NCBI RefSeq assembly: GCF_047263945.1
Contig: NZ_JBLAVB010000006.1
Coordinates: 124,001 to 188,000, forward strand
Length of the DNA stretch: 64,000 nt
Source of the DNA: Rhodospirillum sp047263945
GTDB taxonomy: Bacteria; Pseudomonadota; Alphaproteobacteria; Rhodospirillales; Rhodospirillaceae
Reading direction: 5' to 3'
Shown: positions 54,102-62,371 of the stretch, piece by piece
Layout of the letters: each line of letters opens with the position of its first letter
How positions within the stretch are numbered: the stretch's first letter is position 1
The notes under the pieces: generated by a model
Told to the model about the DNA's origin: nothing
Databases searched by the model: none
The model's input: the letters and a program-made list of their open reading frames with translations, nothing else
Position numbers and translations under genes: made by a program

Positions 54102-54140
54102 TGAAACTGGGCCAGCTTGACCCAAGCTGGCCCAGTTTCA
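54102..54140. terminator. Palindrome, 17-bp arms, followed by TTTTAG
   Basis: Arms 54102-54118 and 54124-54140 (TGAAACTGGGCCAGCTT) enclose a 5-nt loop and are followed by TTTT. This gives a terminator form for the djlA side as well as a palindrome-family member. It lies about 50 nt before the EamA start, so it could also act as an attenuator. Confidence 0.6.
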
Positions 54141-54190
54141 TTTTAGACGTCTCCCTCCCCGTCGCCCCGCGCCCGGGTGATGATCTGTTC

Positions 54191-55162
54191 ATGGACCAAA
54201 TCCAGATGGGCCTCCTCGATACCTTCGCCGCCCTTACCGTCGCTTTCCTTTGGGGCATGAATTTCATCGTCGTGAAGGTTGGATTGACAGATATGCCTCC
54301 CTTCCTTCTGACGACCCTGCGCTTCGCCCTGGCTGCAGCCCTCGTCACCCCCTTCCTGCATGTGGAGCGCAGACATATCAAAAAGGTGCTGCTGCTCTCG
54401 TTCACCTTCGGCACAGTCCATTTCGCCTTGCTGTTCACGGGTATCAGCATGGTTGATGCGGCCACTGCGGCGATCATCGTCCAGCTTGGCACCCCTTTCG
54501 CCACCTTGGGTGCGATCTTTTTCTTCAAGGAACAGATGGGCTGGGTCCGATGGCTTGGCCTGCTCTTGGCCTTCCTGGGAGTCGCCTTGGTCGTCGGCGG
54601 CCCCAGCCTGGGATCGCCAGTCGCCATCCTTATCTTGGTGCTCTCGGCCCTTGGCTGGGCCAGCTCCAACCTGATCATGAAGACCATCACCGGCGCCAAC
54701 CCCGTAACCATGAGCGGCTGGCTATCCCTTTTCGCCCTCCCCCAAAGTCTTTTGCTGAGCCTTTTGATCGACGGCAATCCTCTGCCCGAGATCGCCCGAA
54801 TGACTTGGGTAGGATGGGGAGCAGTTCTTTACACAGGTGTATTCGCAAGTATTGTTTCCCACTCTCTTTGGTACTATCTCCTTAAACGACACCCCGTAAC
54901 CAGCGTCACCCCCTTCGCCCTGCTCGCGCCCATTATTGGCATAGGTGCAGGCATTTTCCTCCTTGGGGAAGAGGCTACAACGGCAAAACTGGTGGGGGGA
55001 GCAGTGACCCTGAGTGGGGTGGCCTTGATCGAGATCTGGGGGCGCCGGGGAAACCGCCAACGAATTCGCAGCGAGGGGATAGACAGTCGAGGGATGGCCC
55101 CCAAGGTCCAAACCGATGAGGACGCCGAGGCCGGATTCAACAGCAGGTCAGGGACCAAATAG
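54191..55162 (+). CDS. EamA/DMT-family transporter
   Basis: About 323 aa from ATG 54191; the longer frame would begin inside the palindrome at 54102. About ten transmembrane helices in two EamA repeats are visible: FAALTVAFLWGMNFIVVKVGL with the typical WGMNF start, then VTMSGWLSLFALPQSLLLSLL and VTPFALLAPIIGIGAGIFLLGE. These proteins export or import amino acids or other metabolites across the inner membrane; the substrate is not predictable. The ribosome-binding site is weak. The amidase gene begins 1 nt after its stop, so the two are co-transcribed. Confidence 0.85.
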   Translation: MDQIQMGLLDTFAALTVAFLWGMNFIVVKVGLTDMPPFLLTTLRFALAAALVTPFLHVERRHIKKVLLLSFTFGTVHFALLFTGISMVDAATAAIIVQLGTPFATLGAIFFFKEQMGWVRWLGLLLAFLGVALVVGGPSLGSPVAILILVLSALGWASSNLIMKTITGANPVTMSGWLSLFALPQSLLLSLLIDGNPLPEIARMTWVGWGAVLYTGVFASIVSHSLWYYLLKRHPVTSVTPFALLAPIIGIGAGIFLLGEEATTAKLVGGAVTLSGVALIEIWGRRGNRQRIRSEGIDSRGMAPKVQTDEDAEAGFNSRSGTK

Positions 55163-55163
55163 A

Positions 55164-55910
55164 ATGGATGAATACGGAGCCGAACCACACAGCCCGATCA
55201 TCAAGGCCCCATTGGAGGAAAGGATCCGAAATCGCCCCTCCCCAAACAGAGACGAACGCCCGCAAGGACAGCCAATCGATACTCTGGTCATCCACTACAC
55301 GGGCATGCGCTCGGCCGGGGAAGCCCTCGAACGCTTGGAAGATCCGGAAGCGAAGGTTTCGGCCCATTACCTGATCGACGAGGACGGACAGATCCTGCGC
55401 TTGGTCGCCGAGTCCGACCGCGCCTGGCACGCCGGAGTTTCCTACTGGCGAGGCAGAGAGCGGATCAACGACACCTCCATTGGCATCGAACTCGTCAACC
55501 CCGGCCATGAGTTCGGCTACCGCCCCTTTCCCTCTCCCCAAATGAACAGCCTGATCCATCTCTGCCGGGCTATTTTAAAGCGCCATCCCATCCCCGCCCG
55601 CAATGTGGTGGGGCACGCCGATATCGCCCCCACCCGCAAGGAGGACCCCGGCGAGTTGTTCGACTGGCACGCCCTGGCCCGGGCTGGCGTGGGCCTTTGG
55701 CCGACGCGGCCCCTGCTGGCCCTATCCGCACGGAAAGATCAGGAGAACGCGGACCGACTGCTGGAGCATATCGGCTACGACGTGACTGACCGGACTGCAG
55801 CCGTTGTTGCCTTCCAACGGCACTTCCGCCCAGCCAACATTGACGGACAGGTGGATATGGAAACCATGGGTCTGCTAATGGCGCTGACATCCGAGATAAA
55901 AGCCCCCTGA
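55164..55910 (+). CDS. N-acetylmuramoyl-L-alanine amidase (AmiD/AmpD type) with C-terminal peptidoglycan-binding domain
   Basis: About 248 aa from ATG 55164; an upstream in-frame ATG would overlap the permease gene by 47 nt. The Amidase_2 zinc ligands are visible: His in VIHYTG (about residue 43), and His and Asp in GHADIAPTRKEDPG (about 150 and 160). SAHYLIDEDG and WHAGVSYW are typical of the family. The last roughly 60 residues (HIGYDVTDRTAAVVAFQRHFRP ... METMGLL) form a PG_binding_1-like domain. The enzyme cleaves the muramoyl-L-alanine bond of peptidoglycan or its turnover products. No signal peptide is evident, so it may be cytosolic (AmpD-like recycling) or exported another way. The coupled EamA permease might move a related molecule (inference). 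Confidence 0.88.
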   Translation: MDEYGAEPHSPIIKAPLEERIRNRPSPNRDERPQGQPIDTLVIHYTGMRSAGEALERLEDPEAKVSAHYLIDEDGQILRLVAESDRAWHAGVSYWRGRERINDTSIGIELVNPGHEFGYRPFPSPQMNSLIHLCRAILKRHPIPARNVVGHADIAPTRKEDPGELFDWHALARAGVGLWPTRPLLALSARKDQENADRLLEHIGYDVTDRTAAVVAFQRHFRPANIDGQVDMETMGLLMALTSEIKAP

Positions 55911-56001
55911 GCGCCCCCCTTCCGACCCAACCTTTCCGACGGCAATAGCCCGCGGACGATTAGACCTTTCAGACTGGCAGTCTTTGGCCTAATGTCCGCC
56001 A

Positions 56002-56423
56002 CCGCCAGATGGCCGGATGGTCGCTCCTCGGGAGTTGGGTTCGCCCAACGGCCCGGGGGGAGGAAAGTCCGGGCTCCACGGAAACACGGTGCCGGGTAAC
56101 GCCCGGCGGGGGCGACCCTAGGGAAAGTGCCACAGAAAGCAAACCGCTGGCTTACAGGGTCAGCAAGGATGAAAGGGTGCGGTAAGAGCGCACCGCGGCC
56201 CCGGCGACGGGGACGGCATGGTAAACCCCACCGGGAGCAAGATCGAATAGGGACGGCACGCCTTCCGAAGCGGAGGCAAGCGGCGTTTCCGGGCCGCCGT
56301 CCGGGTAGTATCGCGTGAGGCGTCCGGTAACGGGCGTCCCAGATGAATGACCATCCCCGCTTCCGCGTCCCTCACGGGATACGGGTGGTGAGGACAGAAC
56401 CCGGCTTACAGGCCATCTGGCGG
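56002..56423 (+). ncRNA. rnpB: RNase P RNA, bacterial class A
   Basis: The conserved blocks GAGGAAAGTCCGGGCTCC (near 56061), GGTGCGGTAAGAGCGCACC (near 56177), and the 3' segment GACAGAACCCGGCTTACAGG (near 56394) are present. The P1 helix closes perfectly: 56002-56014 pairs with 56411-56423 (13 bp). Its product is the catalytic subunit that matures tRNA 5' ends. A location directly upstream of mraZ fits many alphaproteobacteria. Confidence 0.95.
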
Positions 56424-56480
56424 CTTTAATTCGGTTTGGTACTTTCATTCGGCTTGGCACTCTGGCCGCGCCAATCCGAC

Positions 56481-56546
56481 TCGCAGACCGTCTGGCGAGA
56501 CTCGGATCCCCCTTCGCGGACCGTCCGGCGGGACTCCAGTCCCCCC
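56481..56546. repeat. Imperfect 33-nt tandem duplication
   Basis: TCGCAGACCGTCTGGCGAGA (56481) recurs as TCGCGGACCGTCCGGCGGGA (56514), followed in both copies by CTC/CTCC and a C-run. It lies just upstream of the distal CCCA array. Confidence 0.6.
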
Positions 56547-56591
56547 CATGACATCCCACCTCCCAATCCCACGAAATCCCATGTCAGCCCC
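56535..56591. promoter_or_regulatory. Distal CCCA array, possible MraZ-binding cluster
   Basis: CCCA occurs at 56545, 56555, 56568 and 56578, with TCCA at 56535 and CCCC at 56588. The spacing is 10 nt except for one 13-nt step, where an extra CCCA sits at 56562. On the other strand these are TGGG repeats with 10-nt period, as in MraZ boxes. It lies about 410-460 nt upstream of mraZ. Confidence 0.45.
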
Positions 56592-56867
56592 CCCTCAGCC
56601 CGCTGGAATCCCCCACGGGGCGCCATGGGCTGCCCATGGCTTTCCATGGGAAAAACCGGTCTGCTCTCATTCGGTGTGCATTTTATGCTTTTTCACCAAG
56701 AGGATTAGCCAGCTATATCTTGTGAGAACGGAATAAGAACAAATACCAGACCCCCCATTCCTTTACAAAGTATTAAGATTGCTTTTTATGCATTCCTTTC
56801 AAGGTGCAACGAATACTTCAAAAGAACCAAGGAATTACCTTATTTCCCAGGATACCTCCTATGTAAA

Positions 56868-56931
56868 CCCACCCTGAACCATTGACGCCCATGGTTTCCC
56901 ATGAGATACCATACAGACCCAAAAAATCCCC
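56868..56931. promoter_or_regulatory. mraZ operator: Proximal MraZ operator array upstream of mraZ
   Basis: At exactly 10-nt steps from 56868 to 56928 the tetranucleotides are CCCA, ACCA, CCCA, CCCA, ACCA, CCCA, CCCC. On the minus strand this is a run of TGGGN5 repeats, the element bound by MraZ in other bacteria (three or four copies are usual; here about seven). It ends 66 nt before the mraZ start, where an autoregulatory operator is expected. Confidence 0.65.
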
Positions 56932-56997
56932 AAAAGACGCACCCTCAGCGAAGGGGAAATGGGCTTCTAGAGATCTCACCCGGGAGCACGGCAAGCC

Positions 56998-57456
56998 ATG
57001 CGGCCGTTCATCGGCACTTACGAGAACAAAGTGGACCGGAAGGGACGTGTGTCCGTTCCGGCCAAGTTCCGTGCTGTGCTGAGCGCCGAGGACTACACCG
57101 GGATTGTCGTCCGCCCTGACGTGGAAAAGGGCTGTATCGAAGGCTACGGCATGGACCGTCTCGAACGACTGAACGACATGACCTCGGACCTCGTGGACTT
57201 CGACGATCCCGCAAGCAGCCCCGCCTATCAGATCCTCGCCGAATCGGAGGAGCTGTCCTTCGACCCCAATGGCCGTGTCCTCATCCCCGCACACTTGCTG
57301 GAAGAAGCCGGGATTGATGAGACCGCCATCTTCGTTGGCTTGGGTCGTGTCTTCCAAATCTGGAATCCCGTGGCTTACCAAACCTTTAAAAGCACCAAGC
57401 TTCGCCCCGCCGCCAAGGCCTCCCCCTCTGCCCAAGCGAAGGAGAGCGCCCCATGA
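56998..57456 (+). CDS. mraZ: Transcriptional regulator MraZ
   Basis: 152 aa. Two SpoVT/AbrB-type halves are visible, each with the MraZ signature: YENKVDRKGRVSVPAKFR at about residues 8-25 and LSFDPNGRVLIPAHLLEEAG at about 85-105. It is a DNA-binding repressor of the division and cell-wall operon that it heads. The matching operator-like array lies 66-130 nt upstream. The stop overlaps rsmH by 4 nt (ATGA). A short Ala/Ser/Lys-rich tail extends beyond the second half. Confidence 0.96.
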   Translation: MRPFIGTYENKVDRKGRVSVPAKFRAVLSAEDYTGIVVRPDVEKGCIEGYGMDRLERLNDMTSDLVDFDDPASSPAYQILAESEELSFDPNGRVLIPAHLLEEAGIDETAIFVGLGRVFQIWNPVAYQTFKSTKLRPAAKASPSAQAKESAP

Positions 57457-58457
57457 CCCATCCCCTTCCCCGTCCCCATTTTCCCGTCATGCTGACCGAG
57501 GTTCTCTCTGCCCTGTCCCCAAAGGCGGGAGAGGTCCACCTGGACGGCACCTTCGGCAACGGTGGCTACTCCCAGGGGCTCCTGGAGGCTGCGGATTGCG
57601 TTGTCTGGGCCACCGATCGCGACCCATCGGCCCTTGTCCGAGGCCGCGAGATGGAAACAGCCAATCCTGGCCGCTTCACCCTGATCAAAGGTTGTTTTGG
57701 CGACATGGATCGCCTGCTGGCTGACCGGGGTGTCACTCAGGTTGATGGCATTGCCCTCGACCTGGGCGTTTCCTCCATGCAGCTTGATCAGGCCGAGCGG
57801 GGATTTTCCTTCCAGAAGGATGGCCCACTCGACATGCGCATGGGCAGCGAAGGCCCCACAGCTGCGGACCTTGTGAACACCCTGGACGAGGGTGAACTGG
57901 CCAATGTGATCTACCTCTATGGCGAGGAGCGGCACTCACGCCGGATCGCCCGGGCCATCGTCGAACGGCGGGCCGAAACCCCCTTCACCCGCACCGGCGA
58001 CTTCGCCAATGTGGTGCGGAGCGTCATGCGCAAGGGCAAGGACGGCATCGACCCCGCCACCCGCACCTTCCAGGGTTTGCGTATCAAGGTGAATGACGAG
58101 TTGGGTGAACTGGAACGGGGCCTGCTGGCAGCAGAACGCCTGCTGGCCCCCGGCGGACGGCTGGCTGTGGTGTCCTTCCATTCCCTGGAGGACCGGGTGG
58201 TCAAGGCCTTCCTGCGTCGCCGCTGCGGAGAAAGCGAGGGCGTCAGCCGACACATGCCCTCGCCTGCGGCCAACCAGGATCCGGAGGCCACCTTCACGGC
58301 CCTGTCCCGCCGCGCCATCAAACCCGGCGCGGAAGAAACCCGCATCAACCCCCGCTCCCGGTCCGCCCGACTGCGGGCCGCCCTCCGCACAGCGGCCCCG
58401 GCTTGGCCCGACGGGAAGGGACCCGACGAGCAAGGACAGGAAGGAGGATCCCGATGA
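57453..58457 (+). CDS. rsmH: 16S rRNA (cytosine-1402 N4)-methyltransferase RsmH
   Basis: 334 aa. Signature segments are HFPVMLTEVL, HLDGTFGNGGYSQGLL (SAM site), DGIALDLGVSSMQLDQAERGF, GPLDMRM, and the C-terminal VVSFHSLEDRVVKAF. It methylates N4 of C1402 in the 16S rRNA of the ribosomal P-site. It overlaps both neighbours by 4 nt, so translation is coupled. Confidence 0.97.
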   Translation: MTHPLPRPHFPVMLTEVLSALSPKAGEVHLDGTFGNGGYSQGLLEAADCVVWATDRDPSALVRGREMETANPGRFTLIKGCFGDMDRLLADRGVTQVDGIALDLGVSSMQLDQAERGFSFQKDGPLDMRMGSEGPTAADLVNTLDEGELANVIYLYGEERHSRRIARAIVERRAETPFTRTGDFANVVRSVMRKGKDGIDPATRTFQGLRIKVNDELGELERGLLAAERLLAPGGRLAVVSFHSLEDRVVKAFLRRRCGESEGVSRHMPSPAANQDPEATFTALSRRAIKPGAEETRINPRSRSARLRAALRTAAPAWPDGKGPDEQGQEGGSR

Positions 58458-59098
58458 TCCGTCCCATCCACTTAATCTGGGCCGTACTCGTCATGGGTAT
58501 CGGCACTGCCCTGTTCCTGGTCGCCTACGAGGTTGAGGACCGGGAAGAGGAATTGCTCGCCCTGCGTCACGAGATCCGTGAGACATCCGAGTCCATCCAT
58601 GTGCTGCGGGCGGAATGGAGCTATTTGAACGATCCCACCCGTTTGGAGCGTCTGGCCGACGAGCACCTGGGACTTGCCCCGATCAAGCCCGAGCAATTCA
58701 CCACCATCGCCCAACTGACCGACCGGCCCGCCCCCCCTGCCCCATGGGAAAGCAATCCCGAAGGCGGCGTTGATCCGAACCGGCCCCCCGCCACCGGCGA
58801 TATTCCCTTGGCCAAGAACAAAGAGAAGAACGCCCCCCAAGCCCATGACAAAGGACAGACCGGTACCGCAGGTGCAAAGGTCGCCACGGCAACACCTCTT
58901 CCTTCCCCCCGGCCCAAACCCCCGGTGTCCCAGCTCGCGCCCCAACCGTTGAGCAGGGAGGATCATCTTCAGGCCCTGCCCGCCTCCGCCGGGGTTGGGG
59001 ACCTGAACGCCGCCCGTGCACCCTTGGCTGAGTCTCCGCTTGGTTCCTTCGATCGGAACCGACAGATGAACACTCCCTCCCTGGGAGGGTTAAGATGA
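58454..59098 (+). CDS. ftsL: Cell division protein FtsL, with long Pro/Lys-rich C-terminal extension
   Basis: About 214 aa from ATG 58454, with AAGGAGG just before it and overlapping the rsmH stop. It has a single N-terminal transmembrane helix (LIWAVLVMGIGTALFLVAYEV), then a short periplasmic coiled coil (EDREEELLALRHEIRETSES), and the family motif WSYLNDPTRLERLADEHLGL. FtsL forms the FtsQLB complex that activates septal synthesis. The core ends near residue 95. The remaining roughly 120 residues are Pro/Ala/Lys-rich and apparently disordered, longer than in enterobacterial FtsL. Confidence 0.9.
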   Translation: MIRPIHLIWAVLVMGIGTALFLVAYEVEDREEELLALRHEIRETSESIHVLRAEWSYLNDPTRLERLADEHLGLAPIKPEQFTTIAQLTDRPAPPAPWESNPEGGVDPNRPPATGDIPLAKNKEKNAPQAHDKGQTGTAGAKVATATPLPSPRPKPPVSQLAPQPLSREDHLQALPASAGVGDLNAARAPLAESPLGSFDRNRQMNTPSLGGLR

Positions 59099-60882
59099 TG
59101 GGGTTCTTCCGATCCCGCCGGACTCGCTTCCTCTATCCGGGCGCCGAGATCCGGTCGAGCAGCGGTGCCTCGCCCGCCCGTCTGGATGGAGAGACCCACC
59201 GGATCGTGGAAATGAGCCGGACCCGATTGATGGTCGCCGTCTGTTTGTTCGGCTTGGCTTTCTCCGTCATCGGCGGGCGTCTGGTGCAATTGATGGCCCT
59301 GGGCGAACCCGGCGAGCCGCCGGTCGCCACCCTGGCTGACGAACCCCTGGAAACCCGTATGGCCCGGGCCGACATCGTCGATCGGGACGGCTTGGTGCTC
59401 GCCACCAACCTCCCCACGGTGCACCTGTATGCCGACACCCGCGCCATTCCGGAAAAGGATCGCCTGCGGGCCATCCGCCTGTTGCCCGCCCTTTTCCCGG
59501 AACTGACCACCGAGGAACTGACCAAAAAACTGGTGCCCGGTAAGGCTTTTGTGAACCTGCGCTACAACCTGACCCCCATTGAGCAACAGGCCGTCAACGA
59601 CCTGGGCATTCCCGGATTGAATTTCCAACGGGCCGAACGGCGGGTCTATCCTGCCGGTCGTCTGGTCGCCCATGTGGTGGGGGCCACCGACGTGGACGGC
59701 AATGGCATCGCCGGATTGGAGAAGGCCTTCGACACCCGCCTCTCCAGCCAGGAAACGCCCTTGCGCCTGTCTTTGGATCTGCGGGTCCAACATGTCGCCC
59801 ATCGGGCCTTAAGCGACGCGGTGGAGCACTTTAAAGCCATCGGTGGCGCCGCCCTGGTCATGGATGCGAACACCGCAGAAGTTCTCGCCATGGTCTCCCT
59901 GCCCGATTATGAGCCGGAGCAGATCGGCTCCACCGACGAGGACGCCCGCTTCAACCGGGCGACCCTGGGGGTGTTCGAGATGGGCTCCACCTTCAAGCTG
60001 TTCAACACGGCCCTGGGGCTGGAAAACGGCATGAAGCTGACCGACAGCTTCGACGCCCGCCACCCCATCCATATTGGGGGGTTCACCATCAACGACTTCC
60101 ACGCACAGGCCAAATGGCTGACCATGCCGGAAGTATTGATGTATTCCTCCAACATTGGCTCGGCCCGATTGGCGACGACGGTTGGTACGGAGAAGCAAAA
60201 AGAGTTCTTGGGCCGGATGGGGCTGCTCGACCCCATCGCCTTTGAGTTGCCGGAAACGGGGAAACCCCTGACGCCCAGCAGATGGCGGGAGATCAACACC
60301 ATGACCATCGCCTATGGTCATGGCCTGTCCGTCACCCCCCTGCACACGATCACCGCCGCTGCTGCCCTGGTGAATGGCGGCCTGCTCCGGACTCCAACCC
60401 TGTTGTATCGTTCCCCCCGCCAAGTCCCCCCGGGCAAGCGGGTTCTGAGCGCCGAGAACAGCGAAAAAATGCGTGCCTTGATGCGCCTTGTCGTCGAAGG
60501 CGGCTCCGGCCGCAACGCCGACATCAAGGGCTATTACGTGGGCGGCAAAACCGGTTCGGCCGACAAGCAGAAAAAGTCCGGTGGCTACGCCAAGAATGCC
60601 GTGCGCACCTCCTTCCTGGCAGCCTTCCCCATGACGGACCCGAAATATTTGGTCCTGGTCATGCTCGACGACCCCAAGGCGGTGAAGGGCACCCACGGCT
60701 ATCGCACCGCGGGATGGAACGCGACCCCGACTGCCGGTCGTGTTGTCGCCGAGATCGCCCCCATCCTTGGGGTTGCCCCCCATCAAGAGGACCCCACCCT
60801 CGCCTTCGAACCCCAGATCGTTCAGCAGGTGGGCCTGAAGCTGCTCGAACCATCGGAGGGCCCAACCCTTGCGGCTCAATGA
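59095..60882 (+). CDS. ftsI: Septal peptidoglycan transpeptidase FtsI (PBP3)
   Basis: 595 aa. An N-terminal transmembrane helix (LMVAVCLFGLAFSVIGGRLVQL) is followed by the PBP dimerisation domain (ADIVDRDGLVLATNLPT) and a transpeptidase domain. The latter carries the active-site motifs Ser298-Thr-Phe-Lys, Ser351-Ser-Asn and Lys485-Thr-Gly. It cross-links septal peptidoglycan at the division site and is a beta-lactam target. It overlaps ftsL by 4 nt and murE by 14 nt. Confidence 0.96.
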   Translation: MMGFFRSRRTRFLYPGAEIRSSSGASPARLDGETHRIVEMSRTRLMVAVCLFGLAFSVIGGRLVQLMALGEPGEPPVATLADEPLETRMARADIVDRDGLVLATNLPTVHLYADTRAIPEKDRLRAIRLLPALFPELTTEELTKKLVPGKAFVNLRYNLTPIEQQAVNDLGIPGLNFQRAERRVYPAGRLVAHVVGATDVDGNGIAGLEKAFDTRLSSQETPLRLSLDLRVQHVAHRALSDAVEHFKAIGGAALVMDANTAEVLAMVSLPDYEPEQIGSTDEDARFNRATLGVFEMGSTFKLFNTALGLENGMKLTDSFDARHPIHIGGFTINDFHAQAKWLTMPEVLMYSSNIGSARLATTVGTEKQKEFLGRMGLLDPIAFELPETGKPLTPSRWREINTMTIAYGHGLSVTPLHTITAAAALVNGGLLRTPTLLYRSPRQVPPGKRVLSAENSEKMRALMRLVVEGGSGRNADIKGYYVGGKTGSADKQKKSGGYAKNAVRTSFLAAFPMTDPKYLVLVMLDDPKAVKGTHGYRTAGWNATPTAGRVVAEIAPILGVAPHQEDPTLAFEPQIVQQVGLKLLEPSEGPTLAAQ

Positions 60883-62371
60883 GATTGTCATCGATCAGAA
60901 GGCGACAACCGTGACCGGCTCGCTCGACAGCAGGGAGGTCATCGGTGTGACCGCGGATTCCCGTGAAGTCGCACCCGGCTGGCTGTTTGCTGCCCTGCCC
61001 GGTTCGAAGACCAATGGGGCGGCCTTCATCCCGGACGCCTTGCGAGCGGGCGCCACTGTCATTCTCGCGGCCCCCGAAGTCTCTTTGCCTGCTGACGCCC
61101 CCGCCAAAACGATCCTGCTGACCGACAAGACCCCCCGCAAGGCCTTCACCCGGTTCGCGGCGGCCATGCAAGGAAGCGCCCAACCGGAAAGGGTGGCTGC
61201 GGTCACCGGGACCAATGGCAAGACCTCTACTGTCACCTTTGCCCGCCAGCTGTGGGACGGCCTGGGCCTGTCGGGTGCGAGCATGGGAACCATCGGCGCT
61301 TTCGCCAAGGGCTATGACCGTCCGGGCCGTCTGACCACCCCCGATCCCGTGGCGCTCCATCGGATCCTGGCGGAACTGGCAGCGGCGGGTGCGACCCATT
61401 TGGCCCTGGAGGCTTCCTCCCACGGGTTGGACCAATTCCGCCTGGACGGCACCCGCATTCAGGCGGCGGCCTTTACCAACCTGTCCCGGGATCACTTAGA
61501 TTACCACGGCGACATGGCAAGCTACCTGGCCGCCAAAACCCGCCTGTTCACCGAGGTTCTGGCCGAAGGAGGCACCGCCGTCCTGAACGCGGATAGTGCC
61601 GAGTTTCCCGCCCTGGCCAAAGTCTGCCAGGACCGGCAACTGACGGTGATCACCTTCGGACATCACGACGCGGATCTGGCCATTCTGGAGCGCACTCCCC
61701 TCTCGACCGGTCAGAGCCTGACCCTCTCCCTTTTGGGCGAGCGCCGCGAGATCCATTTGCCACTGGCCGGGGATTTCCAGGCCATGAACGTCCTCTGTGC
61801 GCTGGGTTTGGTGCTGGCCACCACGGGTATGGACCGTCGCGCCTTCGATCTTCTCCCCTTCCTTACCGGTGTGCCGGGCCGTATGGAGCTGGTGGCCACC
61901 CGGGCCAACGGCGCAGCGGTCTACGTCGACTTTGCCCATACCCCGGATGCCCTTGAGACGGCCTTGAAGGCTCTGCGCCCCCACTGTTCAGGCCGTCTGG
62001 TTTGCGTCTTCGGCTGTGGTGGCGACCGGGATCGGGGCAAGCGCCCGGAAATGGGTCGGATCGCCAAAACCCTCTCCGATATCGCGATCCTCACCGATGA
62101 CAACCCCCGTACCGAGGACCCGGCGGCCATCCGCGCCGAGGTCAAGGTCGGCTGCCCCTCGGCCCGCGAAATCGGAGACCGGGACAGGGCCATCCGTGAA
62201 GCCGTAGCCCTGTTGGACGCGGGAGACCTGTTGGTCATCGCCGGTAAGGGCCATGAGACGGGCCAGACCGTGGGCACCGTCGTCCACCCCTTCCTGGATG
62301 CCGACCACGCCCGCGATGCCGTGCGGGCGGTGGATCACGCCCGTGCCCCTGTGGGGGAGACAAAACAATGA
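60869..62371 (+). CDS. murE: UDP-MurNAc-L-Ala-D-Glu:meso-diaminopimelate ligase MurE
   Basis: 500 aa from a TTG codon inside the end of ftsI; GGAGGG lies 8 nt before it, which supports the choice. It has the Mur ligase layout: N-terminal UDP-substrate domain (VTADSREVAPGWLFAALPG), ATP loop TGTNGKTSTV (about residue 114), and LALEASSHGLDQ. The C-terminal DDNPRTEDP at about residue 411 is the DNPR signature of enzymes that add meso-diaminopimelate rather than lysine. It catalyses the third amino acid addition in cytoplasmic peptidoglycan precursor synthesis. The stop overlaps the murF start (ATGA). Confidence 0.96.
   Translation: MRLNEIVIDQKATTVTGSLDSREVIGVTADSREVAPGWLFAALPGSKTNGAAFIPDALRAGATVILAAPEVSLPADAPAKTILLTDKTPRKAFTRFAAAMQGSAQPERVAAVTGTNGKTSTVTFARQLWDGLGLSGASMGTIGAFAKGYDRPGRLTTPDPVALHRILAELAAAGATHLALEASSHGLDQFRLDGTRIQAAAFTNLSRDHLDYHGDMASYLAAKTRLFTEVLAEGGTAVLNADSAEFPALAKVCQDRQLTVITFGHHDADLAILERTPLSTGQSLTLSLLGERREIHLPLAGDFQAMNVLCALGLVLATTGMDRRAFDLLPFLTGVPGRMELVATRANGAAVYVDFAHTPDALETALKALRPHCSGRLVCVFGCGGDRDRGKRPEMGRIAKTLSDIAILTDDNPRTEDPAAIRAEVKVGCPSAREIGDRDRAIREAVALLDAGDLLVIAGKGHETGQTVGTVVHPFLDADHARDAVRAVDHARAPVGETKQ

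Larger units (their letters stand above)
56424..56997. promoter_or_regulatory. Long regulatory region between rnpB and mraZ
   Basis: 574 nt without a supported gene. It contains an imperfect 33-nt tandem repeat (56481-56546), two 10-bp-periodic CCCA arrays (listed separately), and a markedly AT-rich stretch (about 56660-56860) that probably carries the division-operon promoter. The ribosome-binding site of mraZ is GGGAG at about 56982. Confidence 0.6.

Noticed and set aside
56127..56559. Short ORFs on both strands across 56.1-56.6 kb
   Set aside because: They overlap the RNase P RNA and the C-rich operator region and do not look like proteins.
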